DNA of 64,000 nucleotides, from contig NZ_JAMKFA010000007.1 in assembly GCF_025499515.1 (NCBI RefSeq), positions 186,001 to 250,000 of the forward strand, in the 5' to 3' direction. The position numbers and the translations under genes are program-made. Below are positions 44,458 through 54,674 of this stretch, one piece after another. The stretch comes from Flavobacterium odoriferum. GTDB lineage: Bacteria > Bacteroidota > Bacteroidia > Flavobacteriales > Flavobacteriaceae. The notes below the pieces were generated by a model, which had not been told where the DNA came from, ran no database searches, and worked only from the letters and a program-made list of their open reading frames with translations. The first letter of the stretch is position 1, and every line of letters begins with the position of its first letter.

Positions 44458-45817
44458 ATTTTATTGAACCAATAATATCATATTTAGTAATAATGTGATG
44501 TTTTCCATTTCCTAAATCAACTAAAACCGCTTGGTTATCTTTAGTAATTAGTTTAGAAACATCTTCTACTGGTGTTCCAATTTTTACGATTGGAAATGGC
44601 TTACCCATAACTTCGCGAATTGGTCTTTCAGCAGTGTTTTTATCTGAAATGAAACTTTGGAACAAATCCGATTCATCTACAGAACCTACAAATCCATTTA
44701 CATCAACTACTGGAATTTGAGAGATTTTATATTTTCTCATTCTTTCAATGGCATGAGAAACTAATTCTTCTGTACGAACAATTACTAAAGGTTTGTCGAT
44801 ATGTTCTTTGATTAAATCTTCTGCTTTTGTGATTTCTTCTTCTAAGAAACCTCTTTCGCGCATCCAATCATCATTAAACATCTTTCCAACATAACGACTT
44901 CCAGAATCGTGAAATAAAACCACAACTACATCTTCTGGACCAAAGTGTTCTTTTAACTGCAATAAGCCCTTTACAGCGGCTCCAGCAGAGTTTCCAACAA
45001 AAATCCCTTCTTCTAAAGCGATTTTTCTTGTATAAACAGCTGCATCTTTATCGGTAACTTTTGTAAAACCATCGATTAATGAAAAATCAACGTTCTTAGG
45101 TAAAATATCTTCACCAATTCCTTCAGTGATGTACGAGTAGATTTCGTTCTCATCAAAAATTCCAGTTTCGTGGTATTTTTTGAAAACCGAACCGTACGTA
45201 TCAATTCCCCAAATTCTAATATTTGGATTTTTTTCTTTTAAATATTTAGCTACACCTGAAATCGTTCCTCCAGTTCCAACTCCAACTACAAAATGCGTAA
45301 TTTTCCCTTCTGTTTGTTCCCAAATTTCTGGACCAGTTTGTTCGTAATGTGCAATAGCATTACTTGGATTATCGTATTGATTTACGTACCAAGAATTTGG
45401 AATTTCTTCTCCTAATTTTTTAGACACGGAATAATAAGAACGAGGGTCAGTTGGCTCAACATCCGTTGGACAAACGATTACTTTTGCTCCAACAGCTCGT
45501 AAAATATCAGATTTTTCTTTAGATTGCTTATCAGAAATTACAAAAATACATTTGTAACCTTTTACGATTGCTGCTAAAGCTAAACCCATTCCTGTGTTAC
45601 CTGAAGTTCCTTCAATAATGGTTCCACCTGGTTTTAAACGTCCATCAGCTTCTGCATCTTCAATCATTTTTACAGCCATTCTATCTTTTACAGAATTTCC
45701 AGGATTGAAGGTTTCTACTTTGGCTAACACTAATGCGTCAACTTCGGCAGTTACTTTGTTTAATTGCACTAAAGGCGTATTACCAATAGTTTCTAATATA
45801 TTTTTTGCGTATTTCAT
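44456..45817 (-). CDS. Pyridoxal phosphate-dependent cystathionine beta-synthase/cysteine synthase with CBS domains
   Basis: Protein of 453 aa. The fold-type II catalytic half has NPGNSVKDRMAV (PLP Lys near 42), GTSGNTGMGLALAA (substrate loop) and GVGTGGTISGVAKYL. Two CBS motifs fill the last 120 residues (VIVRTEELVSHAIERMRKYK.., PFPIVKIGTPVEDVSKLI), as in eukaryotic CBS and many bacterial homologues. It condenses serine or O-acetylserine with homocysteine or sulfide; the sequence does not settle which. It has a strong promoter and a bidirectional terminator. Confidence 0.93.
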   Translation of the reverse strand: MKYAKNILETIGNTPLVQLNKVTAEVDALVLAKVETFNPGNSVKDRMAVKMIEDAEADGRLKPGGTIIEGTSGNTGMGLALAAIVKGYKCIFVISDKQSKEKSDILRAVGAKVIVCPTDVEPTDPRSYYSVSKKLGEEIPNSWYVNQYDNPSNAIAHYEQTGPEIWEQTEGKITHFVVGVGTGGTISGVAKYLKEKNPNIRIWGIDTYGSVFKKYHETGIFDENEIYSYITEGIGEDILPKNVDFSLIDGFTKVTDKDAAVYTRKIALEEGIFVGNSAGAAVKGLLQLKEHFGPEDVVVVLFHDSGSRYVGKMFNDDWMRERGFLEEEITKAEDLIKEHIDKPLVIVRTEELVSHAIERMRKYKISQIPVVDVNGFVGSVDESDLFQSFISDKNTAERPIREVMGKPFPIVKIGTPVEDVSKLITKDNQAVLVDLGNGKHHIITKYDIIGSIK

Positions 45818-45846
45818 TACTTATGAATGTCTGATGTTATTTTTTG

Positions 45847-45875
45847 CAAAGATAGTATGAATATTACGAATACAA
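45847..45875 (-). promoter_or_regulatory. Promoter of the CBS-type gene
   Basis: TTG (45875-45873), 18-nt spacer, TATCTTTG (45854-45847), 29 nt before the ATG. Confidence 0.75.
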
Positions 45876-45905
45876 AAATGAAAATGATTAGCGAACTAAC
45901 CCTGA

Positions 45906-45959
45906 ATGAATATTGTAGCTTGTGAACGTGCGAACAACTACTCATGAAAGCAGGAAAAT
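45906..45959. repeat. Copy of the CCCTGA..GCAGGAA intergenic element (degenerate)
   Basis: ACCCTGAATGAAT on the left and TGAAAGCAGGAAAAT on the right, about 54 bp. Resembles the copy at 56192-56250. The gap between the CBS-type gene and the porin gene holds nothing else besides this and the CBS promoter. Confidence 0.45.
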
Positions 45960-45989
45960 GAACAGCAAAAATTCTCGAACGATTTGTTT

Positions 45990-47879
45990 CTATTTAAAGA
46001 AATTCCAGACTAAACCAAAACGAACAATAAAATCTTGATAAGGGTAATTTGGCGCAGAATAGAAATTATTTCCTGTCCAAGCTGAATTGAAATGTTCTGC
46101 TTTTAGGAAAATTCGTGTTTGACGCACACGCGCATTGATGAAAAAATCAAACATTGGAAAACCACCAATTTTAGTTTCGTTTTGCACATAAAACTCACCA
46201 ATTAACGGATTGTAGTCGTTTGTATAATATTCTGTAAAATATTGAAAAGTAACACCTGTTTGCAAAAACATTGCTTTCTTGAAAACATATTCTGAGAAAT
46301 ACAAAGTGTTTCTTGTGGTTAATTGCGGTACATTTACCACGTCATCAACTTGATCAACAGCTTGGTATAAAATAGTGTTATCTAATGCAAATTTCCAAAA
46401 CTTGATTTCTTTGTTTGCTTTTACTGAAAAATAGTTAATGGTTTTGTCGTATTGAACAGGTTTTACAATTAATGTAGCAATATTATTTGTGGTATTATCA
46501 AAAAATAAATGGTCGTTTAATACTTTATATTGTGCTGAAAGATTAATCCATTTTGTATTTGCACTAAATGTAAATTGATTTAATTTCTCGGTTTTAAAAT
46601 TATTGAACCAATTATAATCTACATAGCTACTTTGATACAATGTGTAGTTCAAATTTGGCAAACTATTTAATTTTTGATAGTTAAACTCAAATTCATAATC
46701 ATCGTTTAACTTATATTTTGCATTAGCTTCGATATTAGAAATTCCTTGATCACTAATAGCTTGTGAAACAGAAAGTTTTGCAATTAGTTTGTTAGCAAAA
46801 TAAGTATAATTTCCTCCAATCATATTGACTTTTTCGGAAATTGAATTAGGAACACTTATATTTCCAAAACTATCATATACAACACTATTGTAATAATAAT
46901 TATAGTTATTGTCTTCGATAAAAAATTCTAAATCACCATATGATTTTGTTTTATAAGCAATTCCAAGTTTATTATATAAATTATTGTATCGTGTTTTGTT
47001 GTTAATTCTGTTAGAAAATGAAGAACCAAATCTAGTATTTGCAACAGATTGAGTGAATTCAAAAAATTTATATTCTTGACTAAATCGATGTGTAAAAACC
47101 AAACTATTAGGATTTAACTTATTCAATTTAAATGAATGATCTACAAAAAAGCGGTTTCCTTTTAATAAAGAAGTAGCATCTTCAAAATAAACCTCTAATC
47201 GATCTCTCTCTTTAAAGTTATCATCTCCTGATTCAAAATCACTAGTATTAATAATTCCGCCATTTTCTTGATTTGAGATGTCTTGTCCTGTAAAATGAGC
47301 ATTTAAAATATACCGTTTATCTTTTGTAAAGTAGCTTGATGTGAATCTGAAATTACCAGAGCTGCTCAAAAAATTAACATACTTACCTAAAGATCTTAAA
47401 CCCTTATATGCAATTGAAAAATTTAAATTTGGCTTTGTATTTATAGTTAAAAAGGCATCTAGTGATTGTCCTTGCTCCATAACGGTTTTAAAATACAAAT
47501 CAGTTAATGGTGTTGGAACTGAATAATATTTGATATCCTTAGCTTCTAAATAATTAAAGTGTTTGCCAGAAAAACCAATCATTGGCATTATTGATTTATT
47601 CTTTAATCCATAATCTAGAGTATTGTAGGTTTGCCCTTCGTTTGAAAAAGGCATTAATCCAAAAATATCTTTTCTAAGAAAGTTGTATTTGTACTCACTA
47701 TTGATTGTTAAAGAAGTATCAACAAAAGTTGTGTCTTTTTGAAGTGTGTAGATTTTGTATAAATCAATACTTGGTTTTATTTCCTTTCCTATAACTAAAC
47801 CTTTATTATCTATGTCATCATTTTGTGAAAAAACACTGAAGCATAAAAAAACAAAAAAGAATAAAAAATATTTTTTCAT
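45990..47879 (-). CDS. Putative outer-membrane porin, Bacteroidota type
   Basis: Protein of 629 aa with a signal peptide (MKKYFLFFFVFLCFSVFSQ). The remainder is a large beta-barrel: alternating aromatic/polar stretches such as FEFNYQKLNSLPN, KIGGFPMFDFFINARVRQTRIF, and a final strand ending in WNFFK with a terminal aromatic residue, as needed for BAM assembly. No plug domain or TonB box, so it is not a SusC-type transporter. Its solute is unknown. I recall similar barrels annotated as putative porin in flavobacteria. Confidence 0.85.
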   Translation of the reverse strand: MKKYFLFFFVFLCFSVFSQNDDIDNKGLVIGKEIKPSIDLYKIYTLQKDTTFVDTSLTINSEYKYNFLRKDIFGLMPFSNEGQTYNTLDYGLKNKSIMPMIGFSGKHFNYLEAKDIKYYSVPTPLTDLYFKTVMEQGQSLDAFLTINTKPNLNFSIAYKGLRSLGKYVNFLSSSGNFRFTSSYFTKDKRYILNAHFTGQDISNQENGGIINTSDFESGDDNFKERDRLEVYFEDATSLLKGNRFFVDHSFKLNKLNPNSLVFTHRFSQEYKFFEFTQSVANTRFGSSFSNRINNKTRYNNLYNKLGIAYKTKSYGDLEFFIEDNNYNYYYNSVVYDSFGNISVPNSISEKVNMIGGNYTYFANKLIAKLSVSQAISDQGISNIEANAKYKLNDDYEFEFNYQKLNSLPNLNYTLYQSSYVDYNWFNNFKTEKLNQFTFSANTKWINLSAQYKVLNDHLFFDNTTNNIATLIVKPVQYDKTINYFSVKANKEIKFWKFALDNTILYQAVDQVDDVVNVPQLTTRNTLYFSEYVFKKAMFLQTGVTFQYFTEYYTNDYNPLIGEFYVQNETKIGGFPMFDFFINARVRQTRIFLKAEHFNSAWTGNNFYSAPNYPYQDFIVRFGLVWNFFK

Positions 47880-47898
47880 AGCGAGTTTATAATAACTG

Positions 47899-47906
47899 CA
47901 AATGTA
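47899..47906 (-). promoter_or_regulatory. -7 box for the porin gene
   Basis: TACATTTG on the minus strand. No TTG at the -33 distance; the terminator of the upstream locus sits there. Confidence 0.45.
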
Positions 47907-47922
47907 TGAGAAAATAAGTAAT

Positions 47923-47952
47923 AAAAAAAGAGCTACATTTCTGTAGCTCTTT
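47923..47952 (-). terminator. Terminator after the SusCD locus
   Basis: AAAGAGCTACA / TGTAGCTCTTT with a TTTC loop and a T-run on the minus strand. Confidence 0.9.
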
Positions 47953-47974
47953 CTATTAAATATGTAAGAAATAA

Positions 47975-49018
47975 TTATTTATTTCTAGAAACTTTAGGCA
48001 TAACTTTTCTACCGCTTCTACCAGTAGCCAATTCCTCGTCTAAATCATTATATAATGTATAAACAGTACCAGCTTTATTAACTCTAGCTACGTACATATC
48101 AGCAGCAGGACCAGCACTAGAACCAATAACATTAGAATCCCAAATTCCACTTAAGTCAATTTCTTGAACCCAAACTCCCGGTTTACTAACAGTTAAAATT
48201 GGTTTAAGATTAACTAATTTTACAGGTTTATAACCTGTCCCTAAAGCAGGTCCACCAGCAACTCTTCTAGGTGTATCCCATAAATCAACCCATAATTCAT
48301 AATCACCATCAGGACGAGAACTTGCAATAGTTGCATATTCTGGCTCAGCACCAGTTGCACCCGTAAAGATATTATTAGGACCATAAACTAATAAGTCAAA
48401 ATCCCAAGCTTCTAATGTTTTAGTTTCTTCATTAACTGATAAATAAGTAATATCATCAAAGTTACCATGAGCATTGAATTTAGTAGCCCACTTTAATTCT
48501 GATTGAATTTCATCTAAAGTAGTATTAGCCAAAGTAATGGTAATAGTTTCAGAATTTTCATCAACTAATGCTGTAGAGTTACCCATTGGGTATAATCTAA
48601 ATACTAATGTTTCAGTAGCTTCAGGTAAATAATCAACTAAAGTTGTAATATCAAAAGTAACAGATGAAGCGTAAGCTGGCAAAATTACTTTATGACCAAT
48701 AATTCCATAACCATCATCAACAGTTGTTTCTTCATCAGTTTCAGAATTTCCATCTCCACCATCAACTACAGTATAGTCTCTGAAAGCACCTGTTCCTCCA
48801 ACTAATTCTAATTTAAAATCAGATCTTACATTAAGAGGTTTATCGATTGTTAAAGTTACCATAGCTGCATCACCCTCATTCAAATTGAATGTAGTAGCAT
48901 CAGCTGTAACCACGGATTTAACAATTCTTTGAGAAGTTGCATCTTCGTCATCACTACATGAAGCAAATAAGCCCAACACAGTAAGTCCAAAAATATATTT
49001 TAAATTACTTTTTTTCAT
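47975..49018 (-). CDS. Surface lipoprotein of a SusCD locus (Calx-beta-like N-terminus)
   Basis: Protein of 347 aa with lipobox LGLFASC and an acidic SDDEDA surface-export-like tail. The first half has LNEGDAAMVTLTIDKPL and VDYLPEATETLVFRLYP, reminiscent of Calx-beta repeats; the rest is unassigned. It is the last gene of a four-gene operon with susC and susD. In such loci the extra lipoproteins usually bind the substrate at the cell surface. The ligand is unknown. Confidence 0.8.
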   Translation of the reverse strand: MKKSNLKYIFGLTVLGLFASCSDDEDATSQRIVKSVVTADATTFNLNEGDAAMVTLTIDKPLNVRSDFKLELVGGTGAFRDYTVVDGGDGNSETDEETTVDDGYGIIGHKVILPAYASSVTFDITTLVDYLPEATETLVFRLYPMGNSTALVDENSETITITLANTTLDEIQSELKWATKFNAHGNFDDITYLSVNEETKTLEAWDFDLLVYGPNNIFTGATGAEPEYATIASSRPDGDYELWVDLWDTPRRVAGGPALGTGYKPVKLVNLKPILTVSKPGVWVQEIDLSGIWDSNVIGSSAGPAADMYVARVNKAGTVYTLYNDLDEELATGRSGRKVMPKVSRNK

Positions 49019-49030
49019 AATATATAAAAA

Positions 49031-49858
49031 TTAAAGACGTGTATACAAGTAAGATTGTTTTTGATCACCAGTAGCAAATTCGATATTGTGAACAACTTCA
49101 AACGTTGTTTCAGAAGTTACAATACCATCAATACCATCTCCATAGAAACTAGTTCCATAAACTTTATTAGAAAATCCACCTAAAGTTTGATTTTTAGGTA
49201 AAGAAATTTCATCACAAATATCAATAAAAGTATAACCAGCTGGACTAAATGTACCTAAAGTATATCTACCAACATATCTAGTTCTAAAAGTATTAATATC
49301 TGTTAAAGTTACAACCTCGTTAGTTCTCACAGCAGTTAAACCTGCAGAAGTAATTGCAACACTATAATTACCATCAAGCAAAGATAAACAACCAACGAAA
49401 GTTATTTTTAAAGTATCATACTGTGCGCCAATTGTAGAACCAGGAGATGAAGACTTTAATTTTAAAACTAAAACAGTCTTATAATCAGGATTCAAATTAC
49501 CTGTGTTCACTTCTAAAGGATACTCACCAAAAGTTGAACCAGCAGGAATTACAATCTTACCACTAGTATCTACAAAGTTGAATTCAACCCCTTCAGTAGC
49601 AGTACTATTTGCATAATCAATTTCATATTCAACTTCAATATCAGTTGCTGAATATTGACCATTTGCTGTTCCAATTAAATCTAAAGGAAATTTTCTTAAG
49701 ATAACCCCTTCATCTTCAAAATATGGAACTGGATATACGTCAGATGGGAATCCAACAACCTTATCACCAGCCGCTAAATTTTGCTCAGTCTTAATGTCAT
49801 CATCAGTACATGATAAAAATGCTGCACCAACAAAAAGCAATGTTATTAACTTTTTCAT
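49031..49858 (-). CDS. Surface lipoprotein of a SusCD locus
   Basis: Protein of 275 aa with lipobox AAFLSC and TDDD export-type signal. The N-terminal 140 residues contain a beta-sandwich-like segment (GVEFNFVDTSGKIVIPAGSTFGEYPL), the C-terminus (LDGNYSVAITS..) a second one. It lies 12 nt before the next lipoprotein gene and 27 nt after susD, so one mRNA is likely. The ligand is unknown. I recall similar proteins next to SusD in peptide- or unknown-substrate loci, but cannot verify that. Confidence 0.8.
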   Translation of the reverse strand: MKKLITLLFVGAAFLSCTDDDIKTEQNLAAGDKVVGFPSDVYPVPYFEDEGVILRKFPLDLIGTANGQYSATDIEVEYEIDYANSTATEGVEFNFVDTSGKIVIPAGSTFGEYPLEVNTGNLNPDYKTVLVLKLKSSSPGSTIGAQYDTLKITFVGCLSLLDGNYSVAITSAGLTAVRTNEVVTLTDINTFRTRYVGRYTLGTFSPAGYTFIDICDEISLPKNQTLGGFSNKVYGTSFYGDGIDGIVTSETTFEVVHNIEFATGDQKQSYLYTRL

Positions 49859-49884
49859 AATTTATAATTTTAATTTGTTACTAT

Positions 49885-51381
49885 TTATTTCCAAAATGGT
49901 GCCGTAGTAAATGCATCATTAACAGACTGTACTGGTACATTAGCAGAATTACTAGCTAACTCAGATGTTGGATACATTAATCTTAAAGGTTTTTTACCTG
50001 TTGGAGAAGTTGAACCCATTGGCATTGGAATATTATCAATTAAGCCAGTACGAGTATATTCAACCCAAATTTCAAGACCATTAGTACCATTCAAAGCAAT
50101 AGATTTTTGATACATAATTGCTTGAATTTGTTCATCTAAATTAGAAGCAACAGCAAAACCTCTACCTAATTCACCATTAACATCACCAATATAACTACCT
50201 GGAGTAGCACCTAAATGTGTCATAGAAGCAGTAATAGCACTATCAAACAATGATTGAGCATCACCACCAATATAACCTCTAGCAACCGCTTCAGCTTGTA
50301 GTAATAAACTTTCAGACAATAACATGATAAAACCATCTTGTGCAGAATTTTTAACCAATCCAGGTCCTAATTTAGACATGTCATCTGGAGCAGTACCTGC
50401 AGGCTGAGAAGAATCACCTTGTTCAACACCCACAACTTGACCAGAAATTAAAGTAAATAATCTGCTTCTTCTAGGATCTGGTGTTGTATTAAGTTGAGTT
50501 GCAATATATTTAGATGCTCTTCTAAAGTTATAAGCTTGTCTGTAAGTAATAGGAGTTTCATCTAAATTGATCATCAAGTTCATCCAAGGATTTTGTTGAG
50601 AATCTTTAGCGTTAGAATAACCAGGATTGATTTTAACATCTTGAGCGATAAAATCCAACTCTAAATTATTAGTAAACTGGTCTACTAAATAAGCTTGAGA
50701 TGTAGCATCAGTTTCAGCTTTAGTAGCTTCACGCAATAAAATTCTTAATTTTAAAGTATTAGCAAACTTTTTCCAAAGCGCCATATTACCCCCTAAAATT
50801 ATGTCTTCATTACCAACCTCTACAGTATTAGCAGGAGCGTTATCAATCATATCAATAGCGCTATCAATTTGCACGATTAAATCTCTATAAATTTCTTGAT
50901 CATCATCATACTTAGGATTAACATTTGCAATACCTTGATGAGCTTCAGAATAAGGGATATCACCATACATATCAACTAAATATTGAAAGTAAAAAGCTTT
51001 CATAATTTTAGCAATTGCTTTGTGATTATCATAATCAGCAGAAGGATGATTGATAATTTTAGAATATTCATAAGTGTTTCTGTATAAAGAATTCCAAATA
51101 TCTTCGTAGAAATTGTTACTCATAGTAATACCAAATTCTTCAGCATAACCTCCTGTAAAAGCATTAACATTTGCTCCCCAGTTGTTCATAAAAACGTTTC
51201 CTAATTCATTCATTCTTCTAACAAGAACAGAATAAGATGAATTATGAGCACCAGCCATTGTTAAGTCTGGAGTAATTTGTGATTCATTAGGATTATTTGG
51301 AGAATCATTGATATCTAAATAATCATCGCACGAGAATAGCATTAAAGCTATTATAGGCAAAATTAACTTTATTTTTTTCAT
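49885..51381 (-). CDS. SusD/RagB-like outer-membrane lipoprotein
   Basis: Protein of 498 aa with lipobox LFSCDDYLDIND, the conserved SusD start. Helical TPR-like scaffold and motifs such as MKAFYFQYLVDMYGDIPYSEA and WKKFANTLKLRILLREA fit the SusD-like_2 type. It acts as the lid of a SusC barrel and captures the nutrient. It is 12 nt downstream of susC. Confidence 0.93.
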   Translation of the reverse strand: MKKIKLILPIIALMLFSCDDYLDINDSPNNPNESQITPDLTMAGAHNSSYSVLVRRMNELGNVFMNNWGANVNAFTGGYAEEFGITMSNNFYEDIWNSLYRNTYEYSKIINHPSADYDNHKAIAKIMKAFYFQYLVDMYGDIPYSEAHQGIANVNPKYDDDQEIYRDLIVQIDSAIDMIDNAPANTVEVGNEDIILGGNMALWKKFANTLKLRILLREATKAETDATSQAYLVDQFTNNLELDFIAQDVKINPGYSNAKDSQQNPWMNLMINLDETPITYRQAYNFRRASKYIATQLNTTPDPRRSRLFTLISGQVVGVEQGDSSQPAGTAPDDMSKLGPGLVKNSAQDGFIMLLSESLLLQAEAVARGYIGGDAQSLFDSAITASMTHLGATPGSYIGDVNGELGRGFAVASNLDEQIQAIMYQKSIALNGTNGLEIWVEYTRTGLIDNIPMPMGSTSPTGKKPLRLMYPTSELASNSANVPVQSVNDAFTTAPFWK

Positions 51382-51392
51382 AACTTTTTTAA

Positions 51393-54300
51393 TTAAAATG
51401 AAGCGTTAAGAGAAAAACCAAATGTTCTTGTAGCTGGATATTGACCAGTAACAGCTAAACCTTGATCATTTCCAGAAGATCTAGATTGCTCAGGATCGTT
51501 ATAGTTTCTATTCTCTTTAGGTAATACAATAAATGGATTTCTTGCATTAACACCTAAACGTAAAGAAGTTAAACCAGTTTTTTCAATCATAGATTCAGGA
51601 AGTGAATAACTTAATGATAATTCTCTAACTTTAAATGCTGTAGCATCTAAAACAAAGTTTTCAACTACTGCTCTGTATTCATTAGAGAAATAATTTAAGT
51701 AACTTGTATAAGTTGTTCCACCTGTAACAACACTTGTGTTTTCAGTATATACACCTGGAGAAGTTTCAACAGCTGAATTTGGGAAAATAAAACCATTTCT
51801 TCCATTCTCTGCAGATTCATATAAGTGACCTGACCAAGATAACCAGTCTTTTGTTCCAGACCAGAATTGGTGACCTGTTCTATAATCCATAACTGCTGCT
51901 AAACGAATACCTTTGAATTCAACAGCTGTATTATAATTAATTACATAATCAGGAGTTGCTTTACCTAAGATTTTATAATCAGTAGTTCTAATTGGATTTC
52001 CAGATACTGGATCAATTAATACTCTTCCTTGATCATCTCTTTCATAAGCAATACCTTTAATTAAAGGAAATTCTTCTCCTTCTGTAGCAAAAATACCTAC
52101 ACCTGCACCTGTAAAGTTTTGTAATGCAACCTCGTTTGCAGATTCAGACACTTTATCAACAATAGATTTAGTATGAGAATATGCTAAACGATTTTCCCAT
52201 TTTAATCCTAAATTATTAAAATCAGAAGCTTTAACTGGAGTGAAACCTAAATCAATTTCATAACCAGTAGTAGTCATTTGACCAATATTAGTTAACACTG
52301 ATGAAATACCAGAACCTGCTGATGTTGATTGTCTTGTAATCAAGTCAGTAGTTTTTGTGCTGTAATAAGATGCATCTAAAGTAATTCTGTCATTTAAGAA
52401 TCCTAAATTGATACCAAACTCAGCAGTAGTCATAAACTCAGGCTTAATTAATGGATCAGTAGGATTTTGATTTGGACTAAAAGAACTTAAAGAACCAATT
52501 GGGAATCCACCAGTAACTGAATAGATTGAATTGATATCATATGGCGATACAATAGAAGTATTACCAACTCTTACAATACTTGCAGATAACTTAGCATAAT
52601 TTAATCCTTTATCAGATTTTAAACCATCAAATGCTTTTGTAGGAATAAATGATAAACCTGCAGATGGATAAAAATAATTATCTTTATAACCATTATATAA
52701 TCTTGAATTCCAGTCATTTCTTCCTGTTAAATTTAAGAATAAATAATCATCATATCCTAAATCAACGTTAGCAAAGAAAGAGAAAGTTCTACCTCTTGAG
52801 TACCCATTACTTCTTCTTGGATCTCCTGTTATATTACTAATATTATATAAACCAGGAACAGTTAAATTATCTCCACCAACTGAAGTTGCTTGTGACATTC
52901 TATCTTGTATATTGTTACCAATATTAGCTTTGAAAGAAACTTTATCAGTTAACATATAATCAAAGTTAACCATAAAATCTCCGTAGAAATTTCTTGCATT
53001 AGAATTTGATGCATCAAAAGAAGAAACAATTGTTTGATCTCCACCACCAACTTTTAATAAATCTACATAACCATTAGTATATGATAAAGCGTTATTTTGA
53101 GAAAACTGAACATTCGCAACATAATTGAAGTTAATGTTTTTGTTTAACTCATAATTAAAAGTACCAATTAAACTAACATAGTCAGAACGATTAGTATTTC
53201 TTACATTATCTCTTAACCAGTAAGGATTGTTGTAGTAAGAAGTCCAGTGACCTGATTGTCCAGAATTTTCAAAACGCTCAACTGGAATATTAGTAGCTGT
53301 TTGTAATAAATCTGTAAATAAATTTGAAGAAGTTGTTTCAGTTCTTTGAGAAATATAATTCACGTTACCATCAACAGTCCATTTACCAAATTTTTTACCT
53401 CCTCTAAACAATAAAGAAGTTCTATCCAAAATATCACCATCTACAACAAACTCAGTATTTTGTTTATTTGCAGACGCAGTAATATAACCATCTTCTAGAG
53501 TACCTCCAGAAATCGAAATACCATTTTGAAATACAGTTCCTGTTTCAAAGAATTCCTTAATATTATCTTCAATTGGAGAATAAGGAGACATAATATATGA
53601 CCCATCTGCTTGAGCCATACCAACTGGTCTCATTACACCATCCATTTCAGCACCCCATCCTCCATTTTCATAAGAAATATGAGTACCATTCCATCCTTGA
53701 CCATAACGCTCTTGACGTTGCGGAATAAACGAAACGCTTTCAAAATCGATAGCTGAGTTTAAAGCTACTCTTAATAATCCTTTTTTAGAACCTCTTTTAG
53801 TAGTAACAATAATTACACCATTAACACCATCTTGTCCATAAAGAGCCGCACCTTGTGCTCCCTTAAGTACATTAGTTGATTCAATTAATTCAGGAGCTAA
53901 TGCTTGTAAAACAGAAGCAGAAGAAATAACGTTATCGATAACTACTAAAGCTTGATTGTTTCCTGTAATAGATCTATTTCCACGTAAAACAATTCTTGTT
54001 GTAGCATTTACACCATTATTTGTAGTGTTAATTTGCAAACCTGATACTTTACCAGCTAAAGATTGAACAACGTTAGGGTTAGCCGCTTGAGTCAACTCAC
54101 CAGAATTAACTACTTGAGTTGATGAAGTAATCGCATCAACTTTACGCTTAATACCTAAAGCACCCACAACTTCAACATTTGCAAGCTCCATAGCTTTTAA
54201 AGTAACATTGTAAGAATTTCCAGCACCAACAGTAACACTTTGTGTACTACCAGCGTAAGAAATTACTAAAACATCACCTTGTTTTGCACTGATAGAATAA

Positions 54301-54476
54301 TTTCCATCAAAATCAGTTGTAGTACCAGTAGTTGTTCCTTTAACAACAACGTTTGCACCAGCAACAGGGCCTAGGTCGTCAGAAACCACACCCGTAACAG
54401 TTTTCTGTTGCGCGAACGAAAACTGCATCGTAAACGCTACTAAAAGCGTAAAAATCCATTTGAACTTCGATCTCAT
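51393..54476 (-). CDS. SusC/RagA-type TonB-dependent outer-membrane transporter
   Basis: Protein of 1027 aa with a signal peptide, a carboxypeptidase-D regulatory-like domain (VVSDDLGPVAGANVVVKGT.., about 27-95), a plug domain (VVQSLAGKVSGLQI, LVVIDNVI, GAALYGQDGVNGVIIVTTKRG) and a C-terminal barrel ending in FGFSLNASF with a terminal Phe. It imports an oligomer with TonB energy. No glycoside hydrolase, lyase, sulfatase or peptidase gene follows in the locus, so the substrate may be something other than a polysaccharide. Confidence 0.94.
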   Translation of the reverse strand: MRSKFKWIFTLLVAFTMQFSFAQQKTVTGVVSDDLGPVAGANVVVKGTTTGTTTDFDGNYSISAKQGDVLVISYAGSTQSVTVGAGNSYNVTLKAMELANVEVVGALGIKRKVDAITSSTQVVNSGELTQAANPNVVQSLAGKVSGLQINTTNNGVNATTRIVLRGNRSITGNNQALVVIDNVISSASVLQALAPELIESTNVLKGAQGAALYGQDGVNGVIIVTTKRGSKKGLLRVALNSAIDFESVSFIPQRQERYGQGWNGTHISYENGGWGAEMDGVMRPVGMAQADGSYIMSPYSPIEDNIKEFFETGTVFQNGISISGGTLEDGYITASANKQNTEFVVDGDILDRTSLLFRGGKKFGKWTVDGNVNYISQRTETTSSNLFTDLLQTATNIPVERFENSGQSGHWTSYYNNPYWLRDNVRNTNRSDYVSLIGTFNYELNKNINFNYVANVQFSQNNALSYTNGYVDLLKVGGGDQTIVSSFDASNSNARNFYGDFMVNFDYMLTDKVSFKANIGNNIQDRMSQATSVGGDNLTVPGLYNISNITGDPRRSNGYSRGRTFSFFANVDLGYDDYLFLNLTGRNDWNSRLYNGYKDNYFYPSAGLSFIPTKAFDGLKSDKGLNYAKLSASIVRVGNTSIVSPYDINSIYSVTGGFPIGSLSSFSPNQNPTDPLIKPEFMTTAEFGINLGFLNDRITLDASYYSTKTTDLITRQSTSAGSGISSVLTNIGQMTTTGYEIDLGFTPVKASDFNNLGLKWENRLAYSHTKSIVDKVSESANEVALQNFTGAGVGIFATEGEEFPLIKGIAYERDDQGRVLIDPVSGNPIRTTDYKILGKATPDYVINYNTAVEFKGIRLAAVMDYRTGHQFWSGTKDWLSWSGHLYESAENGRNGFIFPNSAVETSPGVYTENTSVVTGGTTYTSYLNYFSNEYRAVVENFVLDATAFKVRELSLSYSLPESMIEKTGLTSLRLGVNARNPFIVLPKENRNYNDPEQSRSSGNDQGLAVTGQYPATRTFGFSLNASF

Positions 54477-54654
54477 ATTAAATTTATTTGAGTTAGTTAT
54501 TCCGCAAACTTCTTAATAATTTCTTAAATAAACAAATAATACTTCGGAATATTACTAATTTATTTTTGTTAAAGTTTTAGTTTTAAAAAAACATTTTATG
54601 GAACAATCTCATTATAAAGATGAATATATAGCAAAAAGGTTGCGTAGAAAATTA

Positions 54655-54662
54655 TATTTTTG
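54655..54662 (+). promoter_or_regulatory. -7 box for rnhB
   Basis: TATTTTTG, 12 nt before the ATG. The nearest TTG gives a 12-nt spacer, too short. Confidence 0.4.
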
Positions 54663-54674
54663 TCAAAAAAAAGC

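Noticed and set aside
47975-54476. SusCD locus considered as a full polysaccharide utilisation locus
   Set aside because: No carbohydrate-active enzyme or regulator gene lies in or beside the operon.
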